Assembly (NCBI GenBank): GCA_002730675.1
Contig: PCAV01000080.1
Location: 11,854 to 18,373, forward strand
Length of the DNA stretch: 6,520 bases
Reading direction: 5' to 3'
From: Rhodospirillaceae bacterium
Lineage (GTDB): Bacteria > Pseudomonadota > Alphaproteobacteria > Thalassobaculales > Thalassobaculaceae
The number at the start of each line of letters is the position of its first letter. Positions within the stretch are counted from its first letter, which is position 1. Under the pieces are notes generated by a model, which worked only from the letters and a program-made list of their open reading frames with translations, searched no databases and was not told the origin of the DNA. Below are positions 6,449 through 6,520 of the stretch, piece by piece. Made by a program: the position numbers and the translations under genes.

Positions 6449-6520
6449 GGCGGCCTTGGTGGGCAACCTGATTTCTGCTTCTCGATCCTGACCTTCTATT
6501 ACTCCCATCGTCTTCGTCAA
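6444..6520 (-). CDS. C-terminal tail of an unidentified convergent gene (partial)
   Basis: The minus strand is open from the right edge to a TAG at 6446-6444 and encodes a hydrophilic, low-complexity tail: DEDDGSNRRSGSRSRNQVAH and then QGRR. Acidic then Arg/Ser-rich, it resembles the disordered tails of RNA-binding proteins, but 24 residues do not support a function. The frame is favoured because its stop coincides with the start of the terminator hairpin. A second minus-strand frame is also open, from the edge to a TAG at 6427-6425 (ending IRLPTKAAASINADG); it would run through the hairpin and is less likely. The rest of the gene lies beyond the window. Confidence 0.45.
   Translation of the reverse strand, partial: DEDDGSNRRSGSRSRNQVAHQGRR

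Overview
The window looks like an accessory stretch of a fairly AT-rich Gram-negative genome, most likely an alphaproteobacterium. The reasons are an aerobic-pathway cobalt chelatase subunit (CobN) directly downstream of cobW under a cobalamin riboswitch, and a divergent FbpB-type iron permease. This assignment is by family resemblance only. There are few genes, all packed with metal-related functions: cobalt insertion into the corrin ring and, probably, ferric iron import.

Layout. Positions 1-3167 (minus strand) hold cobN, open without interruption and cut off by the left edge after 1055 codons. Positions 3180-4232 (minus) hold cobW, complete, 12 bases upstream of cobN and clearly in the same operon. 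Positions 4233-4745 are a 513-base divergent intergenic region. Its left two thirds hold the minus-strand promoter, a cobalamin riboswitch (about 4325-4495) and a hairpin that can mask the cobW ribosome binding site. Its right third holds a plus-strand promoter overlapped by a perfect 19-base palindrome that looks like a Fur-family operator. Positions 4746-6428 (plus) hold a 560-residue two-domain ABC permease of the iron(III) type. From 6429 to the right edge there is the tail of a convergent minus-strand gene and its intrinsic terminator, whose stem and U-tract overlap the last codons of the permease.

How the parts work together. When adenosylcobalamin is plentiful, the riboswitch is expected to shut down translation of cobW and, by coupling, cobN. 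CobW is a Co(II)-binding GTPase thought to deliver cobalt, and CobN is the large subunit of the CobNST chelatase that inserts it. The permease is transcribed away from them, probably under iron control through the palindrome. It has no binding-protein or ATPase gene next to it in this window and appears to be the last, possibly only, gene of its transcript. I see no mobile element, CRISPR array, tRNA or rRNA, and no evidence for a wholly new system. The most interesting material is the regulatory architecture of the intergenic region.
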